A program made the position numbers and the translations under genes. From NCBI RefSeq assembly GCF_001457035.1, contig NZ_KQ758620.1, forward strand, positions 124,001-188,000: a stretch of DNA of 64,000 nt, read 5' to 3'. Positions 33,954 to 42,381 of this stretch are shown one piece after another. Position 1 is the stretch's first letter. The number at the start of each line of letters is the position of its first letter. This DNA is from Fictibacillus enclensis. Its GTDB lineage: Bacteria > Bacillota > Bacilli > Bacillales > Fictibacillaceae. The notes beneath the pieces are model-generated. The model saw only the letters and a program-made list of their open reading frames with translations. It had not been told where the DNA came from and ran no database searches.

Positions 33954-35453
33954 TTACCTTCCTCCTGTACTGTAAAATAATAGCTCTTCCTCGGTGGTTT
34001 TTGCGGTTTCCAGCTCTTTTACTGTACGCCCGTCGTACATGACGTACACCCGGTTTGTAATCCCCAGAATTTCCGGAAATTCTGACGATGCGTAAAGGAC
34101 CGCTTTCCCCCTTTTGGCGAGGGCCGAAATCAGTTCAAAAATATCCCGTTTCGCCCCGACATCAACGCCCTTGGTCGGCTCATCAAAAATATAAACCTCC
34201 GCATCGGCAAGCAGCCATTTGCCAATGGCAATCTTTTGCTGGTTCCCGCCCGACAGATGCTGTACCTTACTTTTCTCAGAAGGGGTTTTGATACCGAGCG
34301 TTTTTATGATCTCAAGGGATTTTCTCTTTTCCGCCCGGCGGTCGAGAAAACTGAACGCTTTTGTAAACTGGGCAAGGTTGGCGGCCGACAAATTCGCAGC
34401 TACCGTTTCCTCCACAAGGATTCCTTCTTTTCGGCGTTCCTCAGGTACAAGGGCCAGCCCCTGCCGAACGGCATGATATGGGCTCTTCAGCTTCAGTTTT
34501 TTGCCTTTCAGCAGAACATCCCCCGCGGTAATGGGAGTGCTTCCGAACAATGTTTTGCACAGTTCGGTTTTTCCTGCCCCTACCAGTCCTGCAATCCCTA
34601 CAATTTCACCAGCACGGGCCGTCAGGCTTAAACCCTTTATTTTCTCCTTATCGAAAAGACTTTTTACTTCTAGCAGGGTTTCTCCTGTCTTGCCATTTAC
34701 GGCCGGGAACTGCTCGTCCAGCGCTTTTCCCAGCATCTGCTCAATGACGCGGTTAATGGAGCTTTGTACAATCTCTTCCTCAGCGACCTTTTCTCCGTTC
34801 CTCATGACGGTAATGTCGTCGCAGATGTCAAAGATCTCCGGCAAGCGGTGAGAGATAAAAATAATGCCAACATCCTTTGCTTTTAAATCCCGGACAATCC
34901 GGAACAGTTCTCGTGTTTCTGCATGGCTCAGAGGAGCTGTCGGTTCATCAAGAATGAGAAACCGGCACTTAGCCGAAACAGCCCGCGCAATCAATACCAT
35001 TTGCTTTTGCGCAAGCGTCAGCTCGCTGACGAGCTTTTTGGAGGATACGTGTATGTTCATTTCCTCCAAAAGATGCGAAGCCTTTTGGTGGAGGGTTTTC
35101 CAGCGCACGAGCTGCTTTTTTCCCATTTCATTGACCAGGTCATGCAGGAGAATGTTCTCCCCCACCGTCAAATAGGGAACCAGAACTGTGTCTACCTCCT
35201 GATGGACAATTTGGATGCCCTCATTCAGTGCGTCCTTTGGCGAAGATATATCTACGTTCTTTCCGTCAATCTGAACAGAGCCGGTGTAATGGGTATAGGC
35301 ACCCGTCAGCACCTTCATCAGCGTTGATTTCCCGGCACCATTTGCCCCGATCAGTGCATGAACACGGCCAGTTTTACTTTTAAAATCAACCTCATCCAGC
35401 GCCTTTACCCCGGGAAACTCAATACTTATGTTCTTCATCTCGAGCAGTGCCAT
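33954..35453 (-). CDS. Ribose-type (CUT2) ABC transporter ATP-binding protein, fused double ATPase
   Basis: 499 residues from ATG 35453, the usual length of RbsA/MglA-type proteins with two ATPase domains. N-terminal half: Walker A GANGAGKS near residue 35, LTLAQKQM signature-like and LILDEPTAPLS Walker B. C-terminal half: GLVGAGKTEL, LSGGNQQK and IFDEPTKGVDVGAK. The divergent GLVGAGKT motif is typical of the second, weaker site. I choose the internal ATG because AAAGGAG is 8-9 bases upstream and MALLEMKNISIEF then fits the family. Confidence 0.9.
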   Translation of the reverse strand: MALLEMKNISIEFPGVKALDEVDFKSKTGRVHALIGANGAGKSTLMKVLTGAYTHYTGSVQIDGKNVDISSPKDALNEGIQIVHQEVDTVLVPYLTVGENILLHDLVNEMGKKQLVRWKTLHQKASHLLEEMNIHVSSKKLVSELTLAQKQMVLIARAVSAKCRFLILDEPTAPLSHAETRELFRIVRDLKAKDVGIIFISHRLPEIFDICDDITVMRNGEKVAEEEIVQSSINRVIEQMLGKALDEQFPAVNGKTGETLLEVKSLFDKEKIKGLSLTARAGEIVGIAGLVGAGKTELCKTLFGSTPITAGDVLLKGKKLKLKSPYHAVRQGLALVPEERRKEGILVEETVAANLSAANLAQFTKAFSFLDRRAEKRKSLEIIKTLGIKTPSEKSKVQHLSGGNQQKIAIGKWLLADAEVYIFDEPTKGVDVGAKRDIFELISALAKRGKAVLYASSEFPEILGITNRVYVMYDGRTVKELETAKTTEEELLFYSTGGR

Positions 35454-35517
35454 CGGCCGGTCTCCTTTATTCAAAGCAAACACCCTCTGCTGCTAGCCGA
35501 AGAGAGTGTTTGTATGT

Positions 35518-36633
35518 TTATTTTTTGTAATGGTCTTTCAGCGTGTCCATCCAATCTTCTTCAAACGCGTCCGATTGTCCCCACCCTTTAATTTCCTTGG
35601 ACAGGTTAACCATATTTACGCCCTCGGAGGATTTTTGAAGATCCCTTTGGGAAACGAGAGCAGCATCCAGGTCATATTTTTGCGGTGTTTTTTCACCGGC
35701 AATTTTTTTTGCAAGGATTCTCATATCCACTGCACCGATCAGCTTTGGATCAACCGCTGCAGTATATTTCCATGGGCTGTCCTTCTTTTGAATTTCCTGA
35801 AGATCCGCGTTGGAGACATCAATGCCGTAAATTTTGATCTCATTTCGGCCCGCTTCCTTAATGGCACGAGCGGCTCCGATGGCAAATGCATCCCATGTCG
35901 CAAAGATCGCATCAATCTCTCCCTTTTTATGCTTGTTCAGCATGGCGGTAACGGCATTTTGCGTTTGAACGGAGGTGTCCGCTGAAGCTACACCAAAGCG
36001 CTCCACTTCTTTAATGCCAGGGTTCTTTTTCAACGTTTCTTTATAAACAGCATTGCGGCGAACCATTGGCGGGAATCCGTCCACCCAAAGGTACACAATG
36101 TTCGCTTTGCCTTTTTGTTCTTTCACAAGCTTGTCCAGTGCCAGCTTGGCCAATGCTTCATCGTCCTGGGATGTAAGTGTCACGCCATCCACCTTCGCGA
36201 GGTCCGGATTAGAGTCAAAAGTCACGACACTCTTTCCTTTTTCTCTGAGTTTTTGGATATCATTGATTGTTGCCGCATCATCTCCATGAGAAATAATGAA
36301 GCCGTCATAGTCCTCATTGGCCGCCTGGGCAATCGCATCGTGGAATTTCGCTGTATCTCCGTTGGCCGTATAGATATCAACGGTAAAACCGAGCGCTTCC
36401 CCTTCTGCCTTCGCTCCTGCCAAAAACTGTGCCGTATGATCATCTCCACCGATCTTTCGGATAACTTTGATTTTGGCACCCTGCCCCTTGGCGAATCGTT
36501 TTGGCACATTATCAAACGACACATTTTCATGTTTCTTTTCAGATGATGCCGTGTTACTGCCTGACGAGCAGCCTGTTAACAATAATGAGAGTGCGACCGC
36601 AGAGACTGCTGCGCTTTTTAAAAACTTCTTCAT
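35518..36633 (-). CDS. Ribose-type ABC transporter substrate-binding lipoprotein
   Basis: 371 residues from ATG 36633. Lipoprotein signal with KKFLKS start and lipobox LLLTGC (Cys21). The mature part is a type I periplasmic-binding fold like RbsB/AlsB, with a clear IKVIRKIGGDDHTAQFLAGAKAEG opening, DGFIISHGDD hinge and IDAIFATWDAFAIGAARAIKEAG. The binding-pocket motif NDPMA-like of ribose binders is absent, so plain ribose is uncertain. First gene of the operon after the S-box riboswitch; the long leader contains that switch. Confidence 0.88.
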   Translation of the reverse strand: MKKFLKSAAVSAVALSLLLTGCSSGSNTASSEKKHENVSFDNVPKRFAKGQGAKIKVIRKIGGDDHTAQFLAGAKAEGEALGFTVDIYTANGDTAKFHDAIAQAANEDYDGFIISHGDDAATINDIQKLREKGKSVVTFDSNPDLAKVDGVTLTSQDDEALAKLALDKLVKEQKGKANIVYLWVDGFPPMVRRNAVYKETLKKNPGIKEVERFGVASADTSVQTQNAVTAMLNKHKKGEIDAIFATWDAFAIGAARAIKEAGRNEIKIYGIDVSNADLQEIQKKDSPWKYTAAVDPKLIGAVDMRILAKKIAGEKTPQKYDLDAALVSQRDLQKSSEGVNMVNLSKEIKGWGQSDAFEEDWMDTLKDHYKK

Positions 36634-36700
36634 TTCCCCTATCCCCTTTTCTGTATGTCTCTCTCTTCTCAAAAGCTGCAGGGCCATCCCCTGAGCACAT

Positions 36701-36728
36701 AAAAAAACCTCTCCGGAAAGAGAGGTTT
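36701..36728 (-). terminator. Terminator of the S-box leader
   Basis: AACCTCTC/GAGAGGTT hairpin with seven T on the minus strand, 68 bases before the binding-protein start. The left arm can also pair with the GAGAGG at the end of the aptamer, the expected anti-terminator alternative. Confidence 0.85.
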
Positions 36729-36757
36729 CATCGCCTATGTAGACAAGGATTCGTCCT

Positions 36758-36868
36758 CTCTCATCTTTCAAAACAGCATAGCTGTTTTGCAGGATTTAGC
36801 ACCAATTCCATAAATGGAACGGTTGCCGGGCGTCATAGGGCCAGTCCCTCTGCCACTCTTGATAAGAG
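36758..36868 (-). ncRNA. SAM-I (S-box) riboswitch
   Basis: Minus-strand leader of the ribose-type ABC operon. It has all main S-box elements in order: P1 (CTCTTATC with GATGAGAG), the kink-turn region GAGGGACTGGCCC, the GATGACGCCCGGCAACC-type block (here CTATGACGCCCGGCAACC), the P3 hairpin, the GGTGCTAAATCC core and the P4 hairpin. High SAM should favour the downstream terminator and switch the operon off. This ties the transporter to methionine or SAM salvage. Confidence 0.95.
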
Positions 36869-36902
36869 ATTGAATATTGAGTTAGTTAAAAATATAGTTA
36901 TA

Positions 36903-36931
36903 ACTTTAATCGGCGGAGAGAGGAAAGTCAA
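36903..36931 (-). promoter_or_regulatory. Putative promoter of the S-box operon
   Basis: Minus-strand TTGACT (36926-36931) and TAAAGT (36903-36908) with a 17-base spacer, about 35 bases before the riboswitch begins. Confidence 0.5.
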
Positions 36932-37038
36932 TATATTTTTAAAAGGTTATTTTAAAAACCTTCGTTGCTTTTAGTGGCTGATTTCCGTTTGAGTATGCTC
37001 ACTTTCATCTATGATTATATCACCCCATAATATGGGAA

Positions 37039-37068
37039 TAAAAAAACAGCGCTTTTATTCAACGCTGC
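37039..37068 (-). terminator. Terminator of the FG-GAP gene
   Basis: CAGCGTTG/AAGCGCTG-type hairpin with seven T on the minus strand, 10 bases past the gene's stop codon. Confidence 0.8.
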
Positions 37069-37078
37069 TACGGATCCA

Positions 37079-37783
37079 TCAAGAAATATCCCCGCCAAAA
37101 ACCACGACATTCTGTACCTCTGGCGCAAACACCTGGCCATTCCATTTCATTGTGGTCTGCACATAACCAAGCCGGTCGGCGTTATACTGGCCGGCGATGT
37201 TCTGGTAAGCCAGTAATTCGCAGGTACCATTGCGGTCAAAGTCGACCGGATAAAGACCTGACAGTCCGGAAACAAATCCCTGGATCGGTTTTTTCAGCTT
37301 GCCATTGGGATAATAAATCTCTGACAAGTACTGCCTGCCCCTGGTGGTTAGATCAATAATAAATTTCTGGTTCGTGGTGTAGCTGTTTACCTGAGCTTTG
37401 TAGTAGTCGAGGTAAAAGACCCGGTATTTGAAGAGGTCATTAAAGACATCAGAATCAAACAACGGCCTGAACTGGCTGCCTCTATAGGCAAACACATAGG
37501 CATTTAGCATGCCGCCGCTTCCACCTGTATCCATTACCACCATGATGTCTTCCACCCTGTCTCCAGTAAAGTCACCAAGAAAAAGCGTGGGATTGTATCC
37601 TTGGTTTTGCTTGAGTGGTATTTGTGTATACTGATTGGTCCTTCCATCCTGCACAACTATCATGATATTGACCCAAAATGGACTGTCCGGTGTTTTTTCA
37701 GCAGTAATATAAACGGTATCGATGGAGTTGTCGCCGATGACATTCCCCTTTTTCATATCGACGACCTGCCGCTCTCTGTACAT
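37079..37783 (-). CDS. FG-GAP/VCBS-like repeat protein
   Basis: 234 residues from ATG 37783. Two calcium-binding FG-GAP-type loops are visible, LGDFTGDRVEDIMVVMD and VDFDRNGTCELLAYQ, inside what looks like a small beta-propeller. No signal peptide or membrane helix with this start, so it may be cytoplasmic or a spore-associated protein as in some Bacillus relatives; this is inference. AGGGGAT lies 5-6 bases before the chosen ATG. It is divergent from the LysR gene across a 112-base gap. Confidence 0.6.
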   Translation of the reverse strand: MYRERQVVDMKKGNVIGDNSIDTVYITAEKTPDSPFWVNIMIVVQDGRTNQYTQIPLKQNQGYNPTLFLGDFTGDRVEDIMVVMDTGGSGGMLNAYVFAYRGSQFRPLFDSDVFNDLFKYRVFYLDYYKAQVNSYTTNQKFIIDLTTRGRQYLSEIYYPNGKLKKPIQGFVSGLSGLYPVDFDRNGTCELLAYQNIAGQYNADRLGYVQTTMKWNGQVFAPEVQNVVVFGGDIS

Positions 37784-37895
37784 GGCTATCCCCTGCCTTC
37801 CCACTGTTTTCATAACACATTATATGAGAAAGGCCCGGTTTTGGTTTTTATTCTCAATCGTGTTACACTACAAAAAAACTCAAGCAGGTGCATTC

Positions 37896-38783
37896 GTGGA
37901 TATTAAACAACTACAGTACTTTATAGAAGTGGCAAAATACAATAGCTTTACCCGGGCAGCTGACGCTCTTTTTATCACTCAGCCGACGATCAGCAAAATG
38001 ATTAAAAACCTGGAAGATGAGCTCGGTGTCGTTCTTTTTGACCGATCCCGAAAAGGGCTGACCCTGACGGATGCGGGCCGGACGATTTTTGAACAAGCTG
38101 TACTCGTCGATAAAGCGGTTAATAATCTGGAAATGGAACTCGATAACCTCCTCGGATTAAAAAAGGGACACATTCGCATCGGTCTGCCTCCGATTCTGGA
38201 TCCAAGACTCTTCCCAAAATTGATCGGCAGCTTTCATGATCAGTATCCGAATATTACGTTCGAGCTTGTGGAGGATGGATCAAAACGAATCGAAGAGGAT
38301 GTTGCCAACCATCAGCTCGATATTGGCGTTATTGTGCTTCCTACCAACAATGAACTCTTTCAGCACTTTGCGTTTAAAGAGGAAGACCTGAGACTGATCA
38401 TCCATCCGGACCATGAGCTGGCAGACCGTGATGAAATTGATTTGAGCGAGCTCAGCGAGGAGCCCTTTATTTTGTTCAACAAGGACTTCGTGCTTCATGA
38501 CCGGATCATATCATCATGTAACCAGGCGGGATTCAATCCGCATATCACCTCCGAAAGCTCGCAATGGTCGTTTATCGAAGAAATGGTCATCTGCAAGCTT
38601 GGCGTTTCTCTGTTACCCGAAAGCATTTGCCGCCATCTGAACGATGAAGTCCGGGTCATTAAAGTGGTCAATCCTACAATAAGCTGGCATTTAGCCCTCA
38701 TTTGGAACAAAGACCAATACTTATCGTTTGCCGCCAAAGAGTGGCTCAATTACGCCAAAGAACAGCTCGCGGAGCTTGAGTAA
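37896..38783 (+). CDS. LysR family transcriptional regulator
   Basis: 295 residues from GTG 37896. The winged helix-turn-helix covers residues 1-60 (DIKQLQYFIEVAKYNSFTRAA and TQPTISKMIKNLE), then the linker helix and a periplasmic-binding-like effector domain. The N-terminus resembles B. subtilis CidR (YwbI), a regulator of a holin-like operon, but no cid genes lie nearby. The start has AGGTG 5 bases upstream; the longer upstream reading crosses the divergent promoter. It may regulate the divergent FG-GAP gene or itself. Confidence 0.85.
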   Translation: MDIKQLQYFIEVAKYNSFTRAADALFITQPTISKMIKNLEDELGVVLFDRSRKGLTLTDAGRTIFEQAVLVDKAVNNLEMELDNLLGLKKGHIRIGLPPILDPRLFPKLIGSFHDQYPNITFELVEDGSKRIEEDVANHQLDIGVIVLPTNNELFQHFAFKEEDLRLIIHPDHELADRDEIDLSELSEEPFILFNKDFVLHDRIISSCNQAGFNPHITSESSQWSFIEEMVICKLGVSLLPESICRHLNDEVRVIKVVNPTISWHLALIWNKDQYLSFAAKEWLNYAKEQLAELE

Positions 38784-38792
38784 TCAATAAAT

Positions 38793-38823
38793 GGCGGTTT
38801 TTTCTGTAGTGGATTGCCGCCTT
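38793..38823 (+). terminator. Weak terminator after the LysR gene
   Basis: GGCGG/CCGCC hairpin with a long loop, followed by TTTT. Confidence 0.45.
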
Positions 38824-39009
38824 TTGCCAAGATTTTTCTATGCCCATTCTTTATATCTGAAAGCATTTACATAGAGCCCATCTATGCAAACTATAAAAAA
38901 TAACAATTTTACTTCCTTTTCTTGGAGGCGTACACTAGGAAACTGTAAGAGGGAAACGCAAGAAAACAACAGCGTCCCTTTAGCCGAGATACGTTAATCA
39001 TGAAAGGAA

Positions 39010-39552
39010 ATGATTGTTTTGAACGCAAAAAAAACAAGCGAAAGCCGCATTATTAATACAGACCAGGTATTAGCTGGTGATTTGAATAACTATAATACAT
39101 TGTTCGGCGGAGTACTTATGAAAAAGCTCGATGCTGCTGCATCACTTTCTGCTCGCCGCCATGCCCGTGTGAAAACCTGTGTTACAGCATCAACCGACTC
39201 CATCGACTTTTTGCATCCGATTCATCAAACGGATTCTGTTTGTATCGAATCATTCGTATCCTACACAGGAAAAAGCTCAATGGAAATCTTCTGTAAGGTT
39301 ATTGCTGAAGATATTCTTACCGGAGAACGAAGAATTGCAGCTACAGCATTCTTAACCTTCGTTGCTTTGGGAGAAGACAAACGCCCGGTTGAAGTACCTG
39401 CAGTCATCCCTGAAACAGAAGAAGAAAAATTCTTGTTTGAAACAGCCGCAGACCGTGCCGAAATGCGTAAAGTCCGCAGAGCACGCAGCAAAGAATTAGC
39501 CGAGGTTATTTCATTGCGTAAGCCTTGGCAACAAGAAGGTGCATTAGTTTGA
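39010..39552 (+). CDS. Acyl-CoA thioesterase, YkhA-like hotdog protein
   Basis: 180 residues. The hotdog-type acyl-CoA hydrolase signature is clear: LNNYNTLFGGVLMKKLD (the hotdog helix with GG), VTASTDSIDFLHPIHQTD and IEIFCKVIAED-like strands. The family (YkhA, YciA-type) hydrolyses acyl-CoA esters. The start is uncertain: ATG 39010 is only a base from AAAGGA, while TTG 39019 is about 10 bases away and gives a tidier N-terminus. It overlaps the next small gene by 4 bases. Confidence 0.88.
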   Translation: MIVLNAKKTSESRIINTDQVLAGDLNNYNTLFGGVLMKKLDAAASLSARRHARVKTCVTASTDSIDFLHPIHQTDSVCIESFVSYTGKSSMEIFCKVIAEDILTGERRIAATAFLTFVALGEDKRPVEVPAVIPETEEEKFLFETAADRAEMRKVRRARSKELAEVISLRKPWQQEGALV

Positions 39553-39923
39553 TTACCCTTGTCAGCCATAATGAGTTAAAAGCAGCGAAAGAAGAACTTG
39601 AAAACATTGAACGTTCGTTCCCTGATTTGTATGAAAAATGGGTGCATATTATCAATTTGACCCGTGCGCTTCAATTTAAATATCAATACATGGGTACATT
39701 GATCATGAACGAAGATTGCCGCCGATACGCTCCTGAATTTTGTCAGGAATCTGTTGTTCGTCTTTATAAAAGTGAGCTAGAAAAGCTTACTGCAGACGAA
39801 AACATTGATACCCTTCGCGAAATGATCAGCAAGTTCAATAATGCCGGTTATGCAAAAATCAGTTTGCTGGCGATTGGACGGTCTCCCGAATCTCTAATGG
39901 GAACTTCAGCTATTATCAACTAA
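39549..39923 (+). CDS. Hypothetical helical protein
   Basis: 124 residues from TTG 39549. Largely helical with charged residues; no signal peptide, membrane helix or known motif that I can name. The TTG has AAGGTG 7 bases upstream and overlaps the thioesterase stop codon, so it is translated in coupling with that gene. The two thus form one unit closed by a strong terminator. Confidence 0.65.
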   Translation: MITLVSHNELKAAKEELENIERSFPDLYEKWVHIINLTRALQFKYQYMGTLIMNEDCRRYAPEFCQESVVRLYKSELEKLTADENIDTLREMISKFNNAGYAKISLLAIGRSPESLMGTSAIIN

Positions 39924-39929
39924 AAGAAA

Positions 39930-39966
39930 GAAGCAGACGATCCAGGCGATCATCTGCTTCTTTTTT
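39930..39966 (+). terminator. Terminator of the thioesterase operon
   Basis: GAAGCAGACGAT/ATCATCTGCTTC hairpin with an imperfect loop region and six T. Confidence 0.88.
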
Positions 39967-39974
39967 CGTTTAGT

Positions 39975-40205
39975 TTAATCTTCGTCCTTCGCGTCCCAAT
40001 CTTCCGGGATTGGTTCATTCATATACTCCTCAACAAGCTTTTTGTACTTTTCCATCTGTTCAAGATGGGTATTAAACTGCTCCTTATTGATGAGATATTC
40101 ATTGCCGTCATGAAAGGCACGAATTTTCTTCTGTTGAATCAAATTCTCAATATACGTTTCAGGCAGATCCAGAAATTCCGCGGTTTCCTTTAGAGTCAGA
40201 TACAT
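39975..40205 (-). CDS. Small excisionase-type helix-turn-helix protein
   Basis: 76 residues with an N-terminal MerR-like winged helix of the excisionase/HTH_17 family: LTLKETAEFLDLPETYIENLIQ, then the wing KKIRAFHDGNEYLI. The second half is a charged helix with an acidic tail. Such proteins bind DNA, often in small regulatory or mobile settings, but no integrase or phage genes are near, so a chromosomal regulator is more likely. Confidence 0.7.
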   Translation of the reverse strand: MYLTLKETAEFLDLPETYIENLIQQKKIRAFHDGNEYLINKEQFNTHLEQMEKYKKLVEEYMNEPIPEDWDAKDED

Positions 40206-40297
40206 GATTCACCTTTTCTCAGGTGCTTATATCGTCTACAGCACCATATCCATCACATTATCCACCTATTCGGAGTTTTCTTCAAGAGCTAAAGAAA

Positions 40298-41230
40298 TTA
40301 AGAAAAGATCCTGCTGATTTCCTGAACTTCCTGATCGCTGAGCTGAACATCCAATGTTTTCAGGTTGTTGCTGACCTGATCGGCGCGTTTTGCGCCTGGA
40401 ATGATGGAGTCGATTGCCGGCTGTTTAAGATACCATGCGAGAACAACGTGAGCCACTTCCGCCCCTTTGGCTTCGGCAATCCCGCGAAGCTGGTCCACTT
40501 TCTCCAGGTTTCTAATAAAGTTCTCCCCCTTAAAATGAGGCATGTCCTTGCGCAGGTCATCAAACTTCGTGTCTTTGCTGTATTTACCGGCAAGAAGTCC
40601 GGAGGCAAGCGGGAAGTAAGGAACAAAGGAGATTCCTTTATCCTCTAAATACGGAAGCAATTCCTTTTCCGCATCGCGCTGCAATAGGTTGTACTCTCCT
40701 TGGAATACATCAACATAACCGTCCTTGTTTGCCTGCTTCAGCTGTTCCATGGAAAAGTTCGAAACTCCGATGGCACGGATTTTTCCCTGGTCTTTCAGTT
40801 CTTTTAATGCGCCGACTGCTTCATCCTTTGGTGTATCTTCATCAGGAAAATGAATATAGAACAAATCAATATAATCCGTTTGAAGCCGTTTTAAGCTTCC
40901 TTCCACCGCATCTTTTAAGAAGGCTGGCGAGTTGTCGAACACGACGTCTTTACCAACAAACTTGTGCGCCCCTTTGGTTGCGATCACGACTTTATCGCGG
41001 CTGCCTGTTTCTTTTATGACTTCCCCGACCAATTCCTCCGAACGCTCAGGTCCATAAATAAAGGCGGTATCTAAAAAGTTGATACCAATCTCCAATGCCC
41101 GATTTACCAGATCCTTGCCAGCCTGTTCATCCAGATTTGGATACAGGTTGTGTCCTCCAACGGCATTCGTACCCAGTCCAATCGGGTTCACCAATAAGTC
41201 TGTTTTCCCAAGTTTCGTTTGCTGTGCCAT
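40298..41230 (-). CDS. Aldo/keto reductase
   Basis: 310 residues forming a single TIM barrel of the AKR family. The catalytic tetrad is in place: aspartate in [10 protein letters not shown], tyrosine in the same segment, lysine in VIATKGA and histidine in FYIHFPD. The C-terminal NADPH-binding segment [15 protein letters not shown] completes the pocket. Similar Bacillus proteins are IolS and YhdN; substrates are various aldehydes. It has an AAGGAG site 11 bases before ATG. Confidence 0.9.
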   Translation of the reverse strand: MAQQTKLGKTDLLVNPIGLGTNAVGGHNLYPNLDEQAGKDLVNRALEIGINFLDTAFIYGPERSEELVGEVIKETGSRDKVVIATKGAHKFVGKDVVFDNSPAFLKDAVEGSLKRLQTDYIDLFYIHFPDEDTPKDEAVGALKELKDQGKIRAIGVSNFSMEQLKQANKDGYVDVFQGEYNLLQRDAEKELLPYLEDKGISFVPYFPLASGLLAGKYSKDTKFDDLRKDMPHFKGENFIRNLEKVDQLRGIAEAKGAEVAHVVLAWYLKQPAIDSIIPGAKRADQVSNNLKTLDVQLSDQEVQEISRIFS

Positions 41231-41485
41231 GTATTGCTCAACTCCTTCTAAAATAAGTTTGTACTCCTTGTAATCGTAGCAAAAGACCTGTTCGAATGAA
41301 AAAAATCAGCTCAATAGAAAATGTAAATATATTTTTTTAAAGAGTAAATAACATGGGGCACACACTCCAATTAACGTGTCAAGAAGATAACCGAGTCTAT
41401 AAGAAAAGAGCCTTTTCTTGAGGAACCACCCACCCAAAAAATACATAGGATAAAGGAGTTAGTAAAGTGGAAGGGGTATGGCTCT
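41231..41485. other. Intergenic region between divergent AKR and ferritin-like genes
   Basis: 255 bases that must hold both promoters. A perfect AAGAAAAG/CTTTTCTT hairpin lies at 41402-41420 without a T-run. No coding sequence or known riboswitch is seen. Confidence 0.4.
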
Positions 41486-41902
41486 ATGTATAACTGGAAT
41501 CGAGATGCTCAAGAAATTGCCAATCTGGAAAAGGCCTTGAACGGAGAATACAGTGCGATCATCTGTTATGAGAAAACGTCGCTGCTGGCGCCTAATCCAG
41601 AAGGTAAAAAGACTATCCAGGAAATCCGGCAGGATGAAGTCAACCACTATCAGGTAATAAGTGCCATTTATACACAGTTGACGGGAAGGACGTTTACACC
41701 AAAACAGACAGAGGCTTGTCCAACCAATTATCGGGAAGGGCTGAAGACTGGCTTTAAAGACGAACAGGAAACGGTTGATTTTTATCTTAAGATTTCCGAT
41801 CAGGCAAGCAATAATTATATAAAAGAAGTGTTCAAGCGGATCGCCATGGATGAACAGAACCACGCAGTCTGGTTTTTATACCTGTTAACAGGAGGGCAGT
41901 AA
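41486..41902 (+). CDS. Ferritin-like domain protein
   Basis: 138 residues that fold as a four-helix bundle of the rubrerythrin/ferritin-like type. Two E-x-x-H pairs form the likely di-iron centre: EYSAIICYEKT and RQDEVNHYQ in the first half, and KDEQETVDFYL with MDEQNHAVWFL in the second half. Such small proteins bind iron or protect against oxidative stress. ATG 41486 has AAGGGG 9 bases upstream. A good terminator follows directly. Confidence 0.8.
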   Translation: MYNWNRDAQEIANLEKALNGEYSAIICYEKTSLLAPNPEGKKTIQEIRQDEVNHYQVISAIYTQLTGRTFTPKQTEACPTNYREGLKTGFKDEQETVDFYLKISDQASNNYIKEVFKRIAMDEQNHAVWFLYLLTGGQ

Positions 41903-41903
41903 A

Positions 41904-41927
41904 AAGGGGGGAGCCCCCTTTTTTTGT
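41904..41927 (+). terminator. Terminator of the ferritin-like gene
   Basis: AAAGGGGG/CCCCCTTT hairpin followed by T-run just after the stop codon. Confidence 0.88.
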
Positions 41928-41951
41928 TCAAAGGATTGCAAACAGAGTTGG

Positions 41952-42149
41952 ATGATCGCTTCCGTTGATGAGGACCGGTGGAAGGAAATCCAAAAAGAAT
42001 TAAAAGAGGAATACACACGGTTACTGCAGACCCTTGATTCCACCCTTCCCCGGGATGAAACCTATGCAGATGAAGCTCTGGGATGTCTTGCGCATTCAGC
42101 CTACCATTTGGGTGCTATCAAACAAATGATTAAATATATCACGGCATAA
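41952..42149 (+). pseudogene. DinB family C-terminal fragment
   Basis: The 65-codon ORF encodes only the last third of a DinB/YfiT-like protein, with the final-helix motif AHSAYHLGAIKQMIK. The reading frame is open for about 10 codons upstream but the sequence reaches the ferritin terminator, so the N-terminal half and its first metal histidine are missing. No ribosome site precedes it. It is best read as a decayed remnant next to an interspersed repeat, which may have taken part in the loss. Confidence 0.6.
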
Positions 42150-42157
42150 AAAAGGTG

Positions 42158-42381
42158 CTATCCAACAAGTCTGGAAGCCGTTGATTTTCGTTTCAGGCCG
42201 CTCGCTTTCCGCGGGGCGTGCGGTGAGCCTCTTGGCGCAAGCGCCTGCGGGAGTCTCACCTGTCACGCTAGTCCCGCAGGAGTCTCGCACCTTCCACTAC
42301 AATCAACTTTCCTGGAAGCTTTTTACGCAAAAAGGAGCTGCCTGAAGGTCAATTTTTGACTTTCAGGACAGCTCCCTTTTT
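42158..42381. repeat. Interspersed intergenic repeat, copy 1 (short form)
   Basis: About 224 bases, GC-rich in the middle (CCGCGGGGCGTGCGG and GGCGCAAGCGCC), highly similar to the copy at 49397-49681 across its whole length apart from a roughly 60-base insertion in the other copy. The last 50 bases form a long hairpin. No ORF. It lies between a plus-strand fragment and the minus-strand fdhD gene. Confidence 0.85.
42330..42377. terminator. Repeat-borne bidirectional terminator
   Basis: GGAGCTG/CAGCTCC outer stem extended by CCTGAA/TTCAGG and GTCAA/TTGAC, flanked by A-run and T-run. It sits 4 bases from the fdhD stop and is the end of the interspersed repeat copy 1. Confidence 0.8.

Noticed and set aside
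39975-40205. Excisionase of a prophage
   Set aside because: No integrase, phage genes or attachment repeats nearby; the protein is more likely a small chromosomal regulator.
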